The position numbers and the translations under genes were made by a program. A DNA stretch of 64,000 nt, from NCBI GenBank assembly GCA_016650295.1, contig JAENWA010000007.1:1-64000 (forward strand), read 5' to 3'. The notes under the pieces were generated by a model that ran no database searches, was not told the DNA's origin, and saw only the letters and a list, made by a program, of their open reading frames with translations. Shown here one piece after another: positions 39,156 to 47,975 of the stretch. Numbering within the stretch: position 1 is the stretch's first letter; each line of letters opens with the position of its first letter. This stretch comes from Desulfuromonadales bacterium (GTDB lineage Bacteria; Desulfobacterota; Desulfuromonadia; Geobacterales; Pseudopelobacteraceae).

Positions 39156-39197
39156 AAAGTCGCTTACATCCATACAGTCCCAGGCGACTTTATTATT
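39156..39197 (+). terminator. terminator of the defence operon
   Basis: AAAGTCGC (39156-39163) pairs with GCGACTTT (39184-39191), followed by ATTATTTG. It starts right after the stop codon. The loop of 20 bases is large, so confidence is moderate. Confidence 0.6.
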
Positions 39198-39316
39198 TGT
39201 CACGTCGGATAATAAACTTTAAAATTACAAATAACTCAAAACAATCAATATGATAAAAGATCGGTTATTATCTTTTTGGTCTCTGGGGGGGTGAGCGAGG
39301 TGTCGGAAACGCATCC

Positions 39317-39757
39317 TTGCTCGTCCCGCATCTGACCGTTTTCTTGGCCTCCCGCCAATGTCCGGGGGTGGCAATCCGTGCAGCCATGAACTGGGCAGTC
39401 GAACAGGCGCGCAGCAAAAGCCCGGTCATCAGCGGTTTTCACTCACCACTGGAACAGTCGGTGCTGGAGGTAATGCTCACGGCGGGTGCGCCGTGTGTAA
39501 TTGTCATAGCACGGAAACTTGAACCTGCTCATCTTCCGCCAGGCTGGTTGTTGGCTGTGCAGAACGGGACGACGGCGGTTATCAGCATGGATGACACAAC
39601 ACGACGCCTGACAGCCGAGCTTGCCGCACGACGCAACGATTGGGTTGCGGAACATGCCGCCAGGATTGTGGTTGCGCATGCATCCGCCGGAGGAAATCTG
39701 TTGCGGCAGGCCATGCAATGGGAGAACAAAGGATGTTGTGTTGATTACCTCTTGTAA
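39317..39757 (+). CDS. DprA/SLOG-like nucleotide-binding protein
   Basis: A 146-residue Rossmann-like protein: LTVFLASRQCPGVAIRAAMN, then VISGFHSPLEQSVLEVML, ends APCVIVIARKL. This resembles the core of DprA/Smf and SLOG nucleotide sensors, without the flanking SAM and winged-helix domains of DprA. No ATG fits; the frame is open from about 39257 and the TTG at 39317 is the first usable start, with GAGGTG about 14 bases upstream. It lies after the defence terminator and before argH. The role may be defence signalling; this is inferred. Confidence 0.65.
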   Translation: MLVPHLTVFLASRQCPGVAIRAAMNWAVEQARSKSPVISGFHSPLEQSVLEVMLTAGAPCVIVIARKLEPAHLPPGWLLAVQNGTTAVISMDDTTRRLTAELAARRNDWVAEHAARIVVAHASAGGNLLRQAMQWENKGCCVDYLL

Positions 39758-39845
39758 CCGCATGTCTCTACTTTGATTTTATCCGTTTTTCGCGTATAGT
39801 ACCCCATCAATCAACTTTAAAACCAGACATAAGGAACATATAACC

Positions 39846-41222
39846 ATGTCCAAAGACAAGCTCTGGGGCGGCCGCTTTACCCAGCCGACCGATAAATTCG
39901 TTGAGGAGTTTACCGCCTCGATCCAGTTCGACAAACGCCTGTATCACCAGGATATTCGCGGTTCCATCGCCCATGCCCGCATGCTGGGCAAGCAGGGGAT
40001 CATCCCGCTGGAGGATGTGGAAAAGATCGTCCACGGGCTGCAGGCCATTCTGGGGCAGATTGAGGCCGGCGATTTTGATTTCTCCATCTCTCTGGAAGAT
40101 ATCCATATGAACATCGAAGCGCGCCTTTCGGCCGCCATCGGTGAGGCCGGCAAGCGGCTGCACACCGGTCGTTCACGTAACGATCAGGTGGCGCTGGATA
40201 TCCGTCTTTACCTGCGGGACGAGATCGTGGAGATCAGTACCTATCTGGATCTGCTGATTGATGCCCTGCTGGACCAGGCCGAGGCCAACATCCACGTCAT
40301 CATGCCCGGTTTCACCCACCTGCAGACCGCCCAGCCGATCCTGTTCTCCCATCACATGATGGCCTATGTGGAGATGTTCAAGCGGGACAAGGCGCGGCTG
40401 GAGGATTGTCTGAAGCGGGTCGATGTGCTGCCGCTGGGGGCCGGAGCCCTGGCCGGGACGACCTTCCCCATCGACCGTGAGTACGTGGCCGAACAGCTGG
40501 ATTTCCCGGCCATCACTCGCAACTCGCTGGATGCGGTCTCGGACCGCGACTTTGCCCTGGAGTTCCTGTCCGATGCCGCGATCCTGATGATGCACCTGTC
40601 GCGCTTTTCCGAGGAGCTGATACTCTGGTCCACCAGCTCGTTCCAGTTTATCGAGCTGTCGGATGGTTTCTGCACCGGTTCTTCGATCATGCCGCAGAAG
40701 AAGAACCCGGATGTCCCGGAGCTGGTGCGGGGCAAGACCGGACGGGTCTACGGCAACCTGATGGCGCTCCTGACGACCATGAAGTCCCTGCCGCTGGCTT
40801 ACAACAAGGATATGCAGGAGGACAAGGAACCGCTCTTCGACACCATCGACACGGTCAAGGGGAGCCTGAAGATCTTTGCCGATATGATCCGCGAGATGCG
40901 GGTCAACGAGCCCTCCATGCGTCGGGCGGCCGGTCTCGGATTCTCCACTGCCACCGATGTGGCCGATTACCTGGTGCGCAAGGGACTGCCCTTCCGGGAT
41001 GCCCATGAGGCGGTCGGCAAGGCGGTGGCCTACTGTGTTGAGAAGCGGAAGGATATCCCCGAACTCTCTCTGGCGGAGTGGCAGCATTTCTCCCCGATCA
41101 TCGGGGATGATATCTTCGATTGCATAACGGTTGAGGCCAGTGTGAATGCTCGGTCCATGACGGGTGGTACGGCACGGTCCTCGGTCGAAACCGAGATACT
41201 GAGAGTGCGAGAGGGTAAGTAG
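39846..41222 (+). CDS. argH: argininosuccinate lyase
   Basis: A 458-residue fumarase-superfamily lyase starting [21 protein letters not shown]. It shows [27 protein letters not shown] (with the catalytic His) and the signature [11 protein letters not shown]. It releases arginine and fumarate. AAGGAAC lies upstream. It belongs with argG but is separated from it by the defence island. Confidence 0.98.
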   Translation: MSKDKLWGGRFTQPTDKFVEEFTASIQFDKRLYHQDIRGSIAHARMLGKQGIIPLEDVEKIVHGLQAILGQIEAGDFDFSISLEDIHMNIEARLSAAIGEAGKRLHTGRSRNDQVALDIRLYLRDEIVEISTYLDLLIDALLDQAEANIHVIMPGFTHLQTAQPILFSHHMMAYVEMFKRDKARLEDCLKRVDVLPLGAGALAGTTFPIDREYVAEQLDFPAITRNSLDAVSDRDFALEFLSDAAILMMHLSRFSEELILWSTSSFQFIELSDGFCTGSSIMPQKKNPDVPELVRGKTGRVYGNLMALLTTMKSLPLAYNKDMQEDKEPLFDTIDTVKGSLKIFADMIREMRVNEPSMRRAAGLGFSTATDVADYLVRKGLPFRDAHEAVGKAVAYCVEKRKDIPELSLAEWQHFSPIIGDDIFDCITVEASVNARSMTGGTARSSVETEILRVREGK

Positions 41223-41228
41223 ACTCAG

Positions 41229-42092
41229 ATGTACGGAGAATTTTACGGTTTCAGCGAAAAACCGTTCACAATAACTCCCAATCCGCAGTTCATTTACCTG
41301 AGCGAGCACCATCGCGAGGCATTTGCACACCTGCTGTATGGTATTGACAGTCATGCCGGTTTTATTGCCATGATCGGCGAGGTCGGGACCGGAAAAACGA
41401 CGGTTCTGCGCACGCTGCTTTCACAGCTTGACCCGGAGAAATATCGCAGCGCCCTGATCTTCAACCCCTGTCTGTCGGGTGAGCAACTGCTGGCCAGCAT
41501 CTGCCGCGAGTTCAGGGTGAGTCCGGACACGTGCCGGGATTTCGGGTGGCTGGACGCGCTCAACCTGTTTCTGCTCGAACAGCATCAAGCCGGAAGAACG
41601 GTTGTCCTGGTGGTGGACGAGGCCCAGAACCTGACACCGGATGTTCTCGAACAGGTACGGATGATTTCGAACCTTGAGACGGTACATAACAAGCTGATCC
41701 AGATTGTCTTGTCGGGCCAGCCGGAGCTCAACGATCTCCTCAACCGGCACGACCTGCGCCAGCTCAGTCAGCGCATAACCGTACGCTGTCGTTTGACGCC
41801 CATGAGTATGCGCGATACCGGAGAGTATATCAGGCATCGCCTGAAGGTGTCCGGTTGCCGGATTCCCGGTCTTTTTTCCACCGGTGCGGTAAAGCGTATC
41901 TACCGCTTTTCGCGAGGTGTCCCGCGTCTGATCAATGTGGCCTGCGAGCAGGCGCTGGTCATGGCCTGGACACAGGAAAGCATCACGGTGACACCTGAAA
42001 TTGCCGCACGGGTGATTGAAATCGCACGACAAGGTTCCGGCCGCCGTGGTATCTGGCAGCGTATACACGGCTGGTTTTGGGCCGGAAGGTAA
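41229..42092 (+). CDS. GspA/ExeA-type AAA ATPase
   Basis: A 287-residue ATPase starting MYGEFYGFSEKPFTITPNPQ, with Walker A GEVGTGKTT (residues 50-58), Walker B VVLVVDEAQNL and a QLSQRITVRCRLTPMS stretch. It lacks the trans-membrane and peptidoglycan-binding C-terminus of full ExeA; it is the short cytoplasmic form. ExeA/GspA helps place the type II secretion channel, and similar proteins serve pilus assembly (MshM). It follows argH by six bases and precedes a GspB-like gene. Confidence 0.8.
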   Translation: MYGEFYGFSEKPFTITPNPQFIYLSEHHREAFAHLLYGIDSHAGFIAMIGEVGTGKTTVLRTLLSQLDPEKYRSALIFNPCLSGEQLLASICREFRVSPDTCRDFGWLDALNLFLLEQHQAGRTVVLVVDEAQNLTPDVLEQVRMISNLETVHNKLIQIVLSGQPELNDLLNRHDLRQLSQRITVRCRLTPMSMRDTGEYIRHRLKVSGCRIPGLFSTGAVKRIYRFSRGVPRLINVACEQALVMAWTQESITVTPEIAARVIEIARQGSGRRGIWQRIHGWFWAGR

Positions 42093-42099
42093 TCCGGAA

Positions 42100-42855
42100 A
42101 TGAGCTATATCCTCGATGCACTTAAAAAACTGGAGCATGAAAAGTCCAGAAAAGACCGCAGCACCGGAATGATCAACATAACCGGGGCACTCTTTGAAAA
42201 CGAACAGCCCAGATCGCCGGTAACGGCAGCCTGGAAGATCGCTTTGACCGTGGTGGTGGCCGTGGTGATCACCTTCGGGGCTACCTGGTATCTCCTGCAG
42301 CCGGGCAAAGGGCGGGGAAAAGCCGCGCCGCGCACGGCAGTCCCGCCGCCCGCAGCTCAAGCGGTCAGGATCGACACACCACCGGCAGCTCCTGCTCCCG
42401 TGTCTGTCCCCGTACTGCAAGCTGCTCCTGCAGCGCCGGCAGTGACTGTGACAACGGCAGCAGCGGTAGCACCGACAAAAGTCGTTCCTGTACGACAGCC
42501 GGCGCCGGTTGCAAAAGCGCCGATAGTTGTCCAGGCCGAGTCAGCTAAAGATGATGCAGCCGCCCTGCTTACTTTGAAGGAACTGCATAATCGCAAGAAA
42601 GATCGGAGAGGGCAGGCATTGACTGCCGATCAGATTGTTGCGGCGCCAGCCGACATCAAGTTGTCCGGAATCGCCTGGCAGGATGAACGCCTGGCTCGCC
42701 GGGCGGTTGTGAACGGTTTCCTGATGAAGGAAGGCGGGGTTGTTTCGGGGGCTAAAATTACGGAAATTCTTCAGGATCGGGTAAGATTCTCGTTGTCCGG
42801 AAAGATGTTTGATATCCCGCTGGTTTCTTCGAGTGCGCCGGCTGCGGGAAAATAA
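42100..42855 (+). CDS. GspB-like type II secretion accessory protein
   Basis: A 251-residue inner-membrane protein starting MSYILDALKKLEHEKSRKDR, the usual GspB/ExeB cytoplasmic start. A single membrane helix (near residues 45-62), a Pro/Ala-rich periplasmic linker, and a C-terminal GspB domain (IKLSGIAWQDERLARRAVVN, SGAKITEILQDRVRFSL) follow. It partners with GspA in secretin assembly. It starts eight bases after the GspA-like gene; I use the ATG at 42100 rather than the upstream frame start. Confidence 0.8.
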   Translation: MSYILDALKKLEHEKSRKDRSTGMINITGALFENEQPRSPVTAAWKIALTVVVAVVITFGATWYLLQPGKGRGKAAPRTAVPPPAAQAVRIDTPPAAPAPVSVPVLQAAPAAPAVTVTTAAAVAPTKVVPVRQPAPVAKAPIVVQAESAKDDAAALLTLKELHNRKKDRRGQALTADQIVAAPADIKLSGIAWQDERLARRAVVNGFLMKEGGVVSGAKITEILQDRVRFSLSGKMFDIPLVSSSAPAAGK

Positions 42856-42883
42856 TACCGTCTACCCCGAGAAAGGTTTCTCC

Positions 42884-43645
42884 ATGCGCACGCTTGCCAG
42901 CCTGCTGTTCATTGCCGTTTCCCTCACCGCCTGCGGAAAAAAAGGTCCTCTGATCTATCCCGATATGCTGGTGCCGGCTGCTCCCTCCTCTGTTGCGGCG
43001 CAGCAGACCGGAAATGCCATGAAACTCTCATTTGTGCTCCCATCCAAAGATCTGGCCGGTCGAAACTTTAGCGGGCTGGCCAGCGTCAAAATTCTGAAGC
43101 ATGATGAACCGGCCGGTCAGGCACCCGGCTGCAGCTCCTGCACAGCTGATTTTGCCCTGTTCAGAAAGCTGAATCTTGAACTTCTGCCGTCCGATACCCA
43201 GCGCTCCGGCAGCTTGGTAGCGCTGCTGGATAGTGATGTACAGGTCGGCAGAAGCTACAGCTATCGCGTTTCCGGCTTTACCAGGGAAAATCAGGAAGGT
43301 GCCGTTTCAACGACGGCTCCAGCGGTTATGCGTCTTACGCCCCTGCCGCCGGTTCTGCAGGTGATCTGCCAGCCAACCGAGATTGATCTTGAGTTTGTCG
43401 GTCTGCCGCCTGAAGAAGGTGTTATTGCGGGTTACAATATCTACCGGACGGTAAAAGGTGCATTATTTCCGCTGGTGCCGCTGAACAGGAAACCGCTTGT
43501 GGAAAACCGTTATGTGGATCAGGGGCTTGACCGCAGCACAAGCTATGTCTATGGGATCAGGACTGTTGTCCGGCTATCGGACGGAAGCAGGATGGAGAGC
43601 AATTTATCCAATGAAGCGGAAGGCCGTTTGAAGGATGATGAGTAG
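42884..43645 (+). CDS. outer-membrane lipoprotein with LptM-like N-terminus
   Basis: A 253-residue lipoprotein. The signal MRTLASLLFIAVSLTACGKK has a lipobox (LTAC) and is followed by CGKKGPLIYPD, like the CGxKGPL-x-xP segment of LptM/YifL. The remainder is beta-rich with fibronectin type III-like parts (VGRSYSYRVSGFT; STSYVYGIRTV). Such proteins often follow argH or precede lysA. Its function is not known. The ATG at 42884 has GAAAGG upstream. Confidence 0.78.
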   Translation: MRTLASLLFIAVSLTACGKKGPLIYPDMLVPAAPSSVAAQQTGNAMKLSFVLPSKDLAGRNFSGLASVKILKHDEPAGQAPGCSSCTADFALFRKLNLELLPSDTQRSGSLVALLDSDVQVGRSYSYRVSGFTRENQEGAVSTTAPAVMRLTPLPPVLQVICQPTEIDLEFVGLPPEEGVIAGYNIYRTVKGALFPLVPLNRKPLVENRYVDQGLDRSTSYVYGIRTVVRLSDGSRMESNLSNEAEGRLKDDE

Positions 43646-43678
43646 GCAATATCTGAATACAATCATAAATCTATAACG

Positions 43679-43710
43679 AAAAAGGGCATCCGCAAACGGA
43701 TGCCCTTTTT
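43679..43710. terminator. bidirectional terminator between lipoprotein gene and atpE
   Basis: A perfect stem GGGCATCCG/CGGATGCCC with a CAAA loop, flanked by AAAAA on the left and TTTTT on the right, so it can serve both the rightward lipoprotein gene and the leftward atp genes. Confidence 0.92.
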
Positions 43711-43734
43711 AAGTTGCCAGTTGCCGCTCAGAAA

Positions 43735-44010
43735 TTACTTGGCTACGGTTTCAGCCAGTTTCAGAGCGATATCCTTGTAGGGGTTGGCGAACAGGATGAT
43801 CAGGCAGACAACCAGGGCGTAGATTGCCAGGGACTCGATCATGGCCAGACCGATCATCATGGTGGTCAGAATTTTGCCGGAAGCGCCGGGGTTGCGGGAA
43901 ACGCCTTCAACGGCGCTTTTAACTGCCAGACCCTGACCAATGCCGGTACCCAGTGTACCCAGTGCCATACCAATACCTGCTGCCAGAACGCACATCGTGA
44001 AAAAGCTCAT
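43735..44010 (-). CDS. atpE: ATP synthase Fo subunit c
   Basis: A 91-residue two-helix proteolipid. The ion-binding carboxylate is Glu59 in GLAMIESLAIYAL, and helix 1 has Gln26 in GTGIGQGLAV. Gln26, Glu59, Ser60 and Tyr64 fall at the spacing of Gln32, Glu65, Ser66 and Tyr70 of the Na+-binding Ilyobacter tartaricus c-ring. The ring rotates in the membrane as ions pass. AGGAGAAGTAAAG precedes the start. It ends the leftward hemL-atpZ-atpI-atpB-atpE series. Confidence 0.96.
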   Translation of the reverse strand: MSFFTMCVLAAGIGMALGTLGTGIGQGLAVKSAVEGVSRNPGASGKILTTMMIGLAMIESLAIYALVVCLIILFANPYKDIALKLAETVAK

Positions 44011-44071
44011 CTTTACTTCTCCTCTCTTCTTTTGGTTAATATCCTAAACGGTATAGGATTTGAAATTGTTA

Positions 44072-44761
44072 TCAGTGTGCGTGCTCCAGTGAACCCTGGA
44101 TGTAAATCATGGCCAGCAGCATGAACACGAAGGCCTGGATGAACGATACCAGGACACCCATCAGCATCATCGGCAACGGTACCAGAAACGGAGCCAGTCC
44201 GAAGAAGATCATCAGAACCAGTTCGTGGCCGTTCATGTTGCCGAAGAGACGCAGGGTCAAAGAAACCGGGCGGCTCACGTGGCCAATGACCTCGATGAAG
44301 AACATGATCGGGGCCAGCCATGCGATAGGTCCCAAGAAATGTTTGATGTAACCAGCGCCATGGTGTTTGAGCCCGACAATGTGAGTCGAAATAAATACGA
44401 TTACCGCACAGGCTGCCGTGGTGTTGATGTTGGCGGTCGGCGGGAAAAAGCCGGGGATCAGGCCGATCAGGTTGGAGACCAGCACAAAGATCGCCAGGGT
44501 GGCGATCAGCGGGAAGAAGGGGCGGCCATGTTCGCCCATGGTCTCGACAATCATGTTCTCGATGCCGCCGACGACGACCTCCATGAAGTTCTGCATCCCG
44601 CCGGGGATTGTCTTGACCGCCTTGGTAGCCAGTACGGAAAGCACCAGCAGCAGGATGATCACGAACCATGTGTAGATTATGGCGTCGGCGCTGGCATCGG
44701 GTAAATGCAGCGGAGCCAGAAGCGCACGGAAAAATTCAAGAAACAGTATCGGGTGAACCAT
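44072..44761 (-). CDS. atpB: ATP synthase Fo subunit a
   Basis: A 229-residue membrane protein with the conserved Arg helix [17 protein letters not shown] and, nearer the C-terminus, [19 protein letters not shown]. Subunit a forms the ion half-channels beside the c-ring. The start at 44761 ([11 protein letters not shown]) is fixed by AGGAGG eight bases upstream. It lies between the AtpI-like gene (4 bp gap) and atpE. Confidence 0.96.
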   Translation of the reverse strand: MVHPILFLEFFRALLAPLHLPDASADAIIYTWFVIILLLVLSVLATKAVKTIPGGMQNFMEVVVGGIENMIVETMGEHGRPFFPLIATLAIFVLVSNLIGLIPGFFPPTANINTTAACAVIVFISTHIVGLKHHGAGYIKHFLGPIAWLAPIMFFIEVIGHVSRPVSLTLRLFGNMNGHELVLMIFFGLAPFLVPLPMMLMGVLVSFIQAFVFMLLAMIYIQGSLEHAH

Positions 44762-44765
44762 GGAG

Positions 44766-45149
44766 CTAACCTCCTGTGCGCAGGGCACAATATAGTGAAA
44801 GTGCAAGAATGTTGATTACAATAATGGATAGTCCTGTCAGAACTCCTGCCAGAGAGAACCATCCGGTTGTTAATACAAAATACAAGGCAAATCCGGTTAC
44901 GGTCATACGTCCGATGTAACGCATCAGCGCGTAGCGGCTCGGATTGGCCGGCAACAGTCCCAGTATGCGCTGCAACACGTTACGCATCCAAAGGAAGTTT
45001 ACTATCGCAATCGTGCCGCCTGCCAGAACTCCCAAAGCCGCTTTGCCGGAGAACAGGGCCAGGCTGCCGAGGGTCAGAACTAACAGCAACACGAGGCTGC
45101 CCTTGATAATGACGGCGAAGAGGCTATCTTCGTTGATCGCTGTCATCAT
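44766..45149 (-). CDS. atpI: ATP synthase subunit I-like protein
   Basis: A 127-residue membrane protein with four hydrophobic segments ([62 protein letters not shown]), typical of the small AtpI-type family encoded before atpB. AtpI may act as a c-ring assembly helper. I start at the first ATG of ATGATG at 45149, with GGAG ten bases before; this overlaps the end of the preceding gene by 26 bp. Confidence 0.78.
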   Translation of the reverse strand: MMTAINEDSLFAVIIKGSLVLLLVLTLGSLALFSGKAALGVLAGGTIAIVNFLWMRNVLQRILGLLPANPSRYALMRYIGRMTVTGFALYFVLTTGWFSLAGVLTGLSIIVINILALSLYCALRTGG

Positions 45150-45366
45150 CCCTGCGGATCTCCCTGCCGGCAATGACATAGATGTTCTTGAAGCCGGCCG
45201 CGATGCCAATCAATAAAAAGATATAAAAGAACCAGGGGCGTGTACCAAGCCAGCGATCCAGGGTCAGGCCAAACCAGACACCGATCCCGATGGCCATAAC
45301 CACCGAGATACCCATACTGGATACCATGGCGAGGTTACGGAAAATCTCTTTTTTGTCATTGCTCAT
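45124..45366 (-). CDS. atpZ: AtpZ-family protein
   Basis: An 80-residue protein with two membrane helices (SSMGISVVMAIGIGVWFGL; PWFFYIFLLIGIAAGFKNIY) separated by TLDRWLGTRP, the AtpZ pattern. AtpZ together with AtpI has been proposed as a Mg2+/Ca2+ transporter tied to the ATP synthase. It follows hemL by 83 bp. Confidence 0.82.
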   Translation of the reverse strand: MSNDKKEIFRNLAMVSSMGISVVMAIGIGVWFGLTLDRWLGTRPWFFYIFLLIGIAAGFKNIYVIAGREIRRDDDSDQRR

Positions 45367-45449
45367 GACAGATCACGTATACAAACAAGGCACAAAACCG
45401 GTATTCCATAACACGCCCGGTGTGATTCTGTCAAACGAAATAAGGCCGG

Positions 45450-46736
45450 TCACGCAATCAGCTTGAAACAATTTGCCGCCGCCGCAATTGTTTTTTCTAT
45501 GTCTTCAGTGGTGTGTGCCGCTGAGACAAAGCCGGTTTCAAACTGGGACGGTGCCAGGTAGATGCCCTGATCCAGCATGGCCAGGAAGTATTTTGCAAAG
45601 GCTCCAGTGTCACATTGCGAGGCGGTGGGCCAATCGTAGACCTCGCCTTTGGAAAAGAACGCGCAGAACATGCTGCCGACGCGGGTGGAATAGATCGGAT
45701 AACCGGCATCTTTGGCTGCTTTGGAGAAGCCTTCCGCCAGCATGCGGCTTTTTTCTTCCAGCTTCTGGTAAAATCCGGGCTGTTTGAGGATGTTCAGGGT
45801 GGCAATGCCGGCCGACATGGCCAGCGGATTGCCGGAGAGAGTGCCGGCCTGATAAACCCCGCCGGCCGGTGAAAGTATTTCCATTATGTCGCGTCGGCCG
45901 CCGAAGGCGCCTACCGGCAGGCCTCCGCCGATGATCTTGCCCAGCGTGGTCATATCGGGAGTGACGCCGTACAGTTCCTGTACTCCGCCGTAAGCCACAC
46001 GAAAACCGGACATGACCTCGTCGAAGATCAGGATGATACCTTCCTGAGTGCAGATTTCGCGAAGACCTTCCAGGAATCCTTCACGGGGGGGGACAGTGCC
46101 CATATTGCCGGCTACCGGTTCGACGATAATGCAGGCAACGGAGTCTTTGTTGTCGGCGATCAGTTTCCTGACTGAATCAAGCGAGTTGTACTCCGCTGTC
46201 AGTGTGAGCTTGGCAACATCGGCCGGCACGCCGGGAGAGTCGGGTACCCCGAAGGTGGCGGCGCCGGAGCCGGCCTTGACCAGCAGGGAGTCGGCATGCC
46301 CGTGGTAGCAGCCGGAGAATTTGAGGATCTTGTCGCGCCCTGTGTAGCCGCGGGCCAGGCGGATGGCGCTCATGGTGGCCTCGGTGCCGGAACTGACCAT
46401 GCGTACCATTTCAATGGAGGGAACTGCCTCGATGACCATGTTGGCCAGGGTCGTCTCCCGCTCGGTCGGCGCACCGAAGCTGGCGCCGCTTTCCATGGTG
46501 TTCTGAACGGCTGCGATGACGGCGGGGTGGCAGTGACCGACGATCATCGGTCCCCAGGAACCAACGTAGTCCACAAATTCATTGCCGTCTTCGTCACAAA
46601 TGCGGCATCCAGACGCTTTTTTGATAAAGAGCGGATCGGCGCCTACGGATTTGAAAGCCCTGACCGGACTGTTGACGCCACCGGGGATCGAGGTTTTGGC
46701 CTGCTGAAACAGCTGGCTGGAGCGAGTATGGTTCAT
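45450..46736 (-). CDS. hemL: glutamate-1-semialdehyde 2,1-aminomutase
   Basis: A 428-residue class III PLP enzyme beginning [23 protein letters not shown] after the first four residues. It contains [31 protein letters not shown] and the PLP Lys in [17 protein letters not shown]. It makes 5-aminolevulinate, the haem precursor. AGGAGTCATAGAA before the ATG supports the start. It leads the leftward series with atpZ, atpI, atpB and atpE and is divergent from nuoA. Confidence 0.97.
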   Translation of the reverse strand: MNHTRSSQLFQQAKTSIPGGVNSPVRAFKSVGADPLFIKKASGCRICDEDGNEFVDYVGSWGPMIVGHCHPAVIAAVQNTMESGASFGAPTERETTLANMVIEAVPSIEMVRMVSSGTEATMSAIRLARGYTGRDKILKFSGCYHGHADSLLVKAGSGAATFGVPDSPGVPADVAKLTLTAEYNSLDSVRKLIADNKDSVACIIVEPVAGNMGTVPPREGFLEGLREICTQEGIILIFDEVMSGFRVAYGGVQELYGVTPDMTTLGKIIGGGLPVGAFGGRRDIMEILSPAGGVYQAGTLSGNPLAMSAGIATLNILKQPGFYQKLEEKSRMLAEGFSKAAKDAGYPIYSTRVGSMFCAFFSKGEVYDWPTASQCDTGAFAKYFLAMLDQGIYLAPSQFETGFVSAAHTTEDIEKTIAAAANCFKLIA

Positions 46737-46980
46737 TTCTATGACTCCTTTGGGAGGAAATTGAGAAGAAACAGGCGAATTGAAACATCTTGGTTAGCAT
46801 ATTGGGCACAGCCATGTCAATCATGGAGGATATTTCTTGCCATTGAGGCGTCGTTACGAGTGTCCCATGCTGCTAAAATCAGATATAACCTCTAAAAAAT
46901 GTCGTATAAACGGTATGTTATAAATTGAGCCGAATCAACTGCGCCAGATTATTCTACGAAAAAAAACACGGAAAAACTCC
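46737..46980. other. hemL/nuoA divergent control region, left part
   Basis: No gene. On the minus strand TTGACA at 46834-46829 (TTGACATGGCTGTGCCCAAT) may be the -35 of a hemL promoter, but the -10 is poorly matched. Two related inverted sequences, GTATAAAC and GTATGTTATA, lie near 46903-46922. Confidence 0.4.
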
Positions 46981-47009
46981 TTGACAAAGAGGATCAAATA
47001 ACCTATTTA
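46981..47009 (+). promoter_or_regulatory. sigma-70 type promoter of the nuo operon
   Basis: TTGACA (46981-46986), a 17-bp spacer and TATTTA (47004-47009). Transcription would start near 47016, about 45 bp before nuoA, whose ribosome site is AAGGAGGG. Confidence 0.75.
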
Positions 47010-47024
47010 TTTCAGCGTTTGTTT

Positions 47025-47037
47025 GTATACAGTATAC
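47025..47037. promoter_or_regulatory. 13-bp palindrome, possible operator
   Basis: GTATAC-A-GTATAC, placed about ten bases after the expected nuo transcription start, so a bound repressor could block the promoter. In Geobacter sulfurreducens the regulator HgtR is reported to repress energy genes including nuo; whether this is its site is not known to me. Confidence 0.5.
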
Positions 47038-47061
47038 CGTACGCAGTAAGGAGGGCTCTCA

Positions 47062-47418
47062 ATGCTCGGTGCATATTTACCTATTCTTCTTCTAGTAATT
47101 GTTGCGATAGGCTTCGGCCTCGTTTCTCTGGTGATGTCGTCTCTGATAGGCCCTAAGAAATACTCCGCATTAAAAATGTCTCCCTACGAGAGCGGATGCG
47201 AGCCGGTCGGCACTGCTCGGGAACGTTTTTCGATCAAGTTTTACCTGATAGCAATGCTCTTCATCGTGTTCGATATCGAGGCGGTGTTCCTTTACCCCTG
47301 GGCAATCCTCTACAAAAAACTGGGAGCATTCGGATTGGTAGAGATGGGGTTGTTCATCGTGATCCTCTTTGTCGGTTATATTTATGTCTGGAAAAAAGGA
47401 GCACTGGAATGGGAGTAG
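47062..47418 (+). CDS. nuoA: NADH-quinone oxidoreductase subunit A
   Basis: A 118-residue protein with three membrane helices and the family loop [17 protein letters not shown], plus [20 protein letters not shown]. It lies at the junction of the membrane and peripheral arms. AAGGAGGG precedes the ATG. First gene of nuoA-N; it overlaps nuoB by ten bases. Confidence 0.97.
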   Translation: MLGAYLPILLLVIVAIGFGLVSLVMSSLIGPKKYSALKMSPYESGCEPVGTARERFSIKFYLIAMLFIVFDIEAVFLYPWAILYKKLGAFGLVEMGLFIVILFVGYIYVWKKGALEWE

Positions 47419-47924
47419 ACAATCCGCTTGGCGAAAACATCATAACCACGTCACTGGACGCACTTGTGAACTGGTCGCGGAAATCGTCCATCTGGCCGAT
47501 GACATTTGGTCTGGCGTGTTGTGCAATCGAGATGATGGCTACCGGAGCCTCCCATAATGACCTGGACCGTTTCGGTATCATTTTCCGTGCTTCCCCCCGT
47601 CAGTCAGACTGTATCATTATCGCCGGCACGGTTACCAAGAAGATGCTGCCGGTTATCATGACTGTCTATGAGCAGATGCCTGAGCCGAAATGGGTTATCG
47701 CCATGGGGGCCTGTGCCTGTTCCGGTGGAGTTTTCGATACCTATAGTGTCGTTCAGGGCATCGATGAAGCGCTGCCGGTGGATGTCTATATTCCGGGCTG
47801 CCCTCCACGCCCCGAAGCGCTGCTATTTGGTCTGATGAAGCTGCAGGACAAGATCATGAAAGATAAAAACTCATTCGGTTCCGCCATTGGCTTGGGTGAG
47901 CGGATAGAGACAGTTGCCGCCTGA
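47409..47924 (+). CDS. nuoB: NADH-quinone oxidoreductase subunit B
   Basis: A 171-residue subunit holding cluster N2. The ligands fit Cys37 and Cys38 ([11 protein letters not shown]), Cys102 (MGACACSGG) and Cys131 ([10 protein letters not shown]). The ATG at 47409 lies within the end of nuoA with GGAGCACTGGA before it. Confidence 0.97.
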   Translation: MGVDNPLGENIITTSLDALVNWSRKSSIWPMTFGLACCAIEMMATGASHNDLDRFGIIFRASPRQSDCIIIAGTVTKKMLPVIMTVYEQMPEPKWVIAMGACACSGGVFDTYSVVQGIDEALPVDVYIPGCPPRPEALLFGLMKLQDKIMKDKNSFGSAIGLGERIETVAA

Positions 47925-47975
47925 TTTCATTTAGAACGATTTCATACTCAAATCCCAGAAAAAGGGTTGGATATC

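Noticed and set aside
40173-41354. 393-codon frame antisense to argH
   Set aside because: Complement of a highly conserved lyase; no supporting signal.
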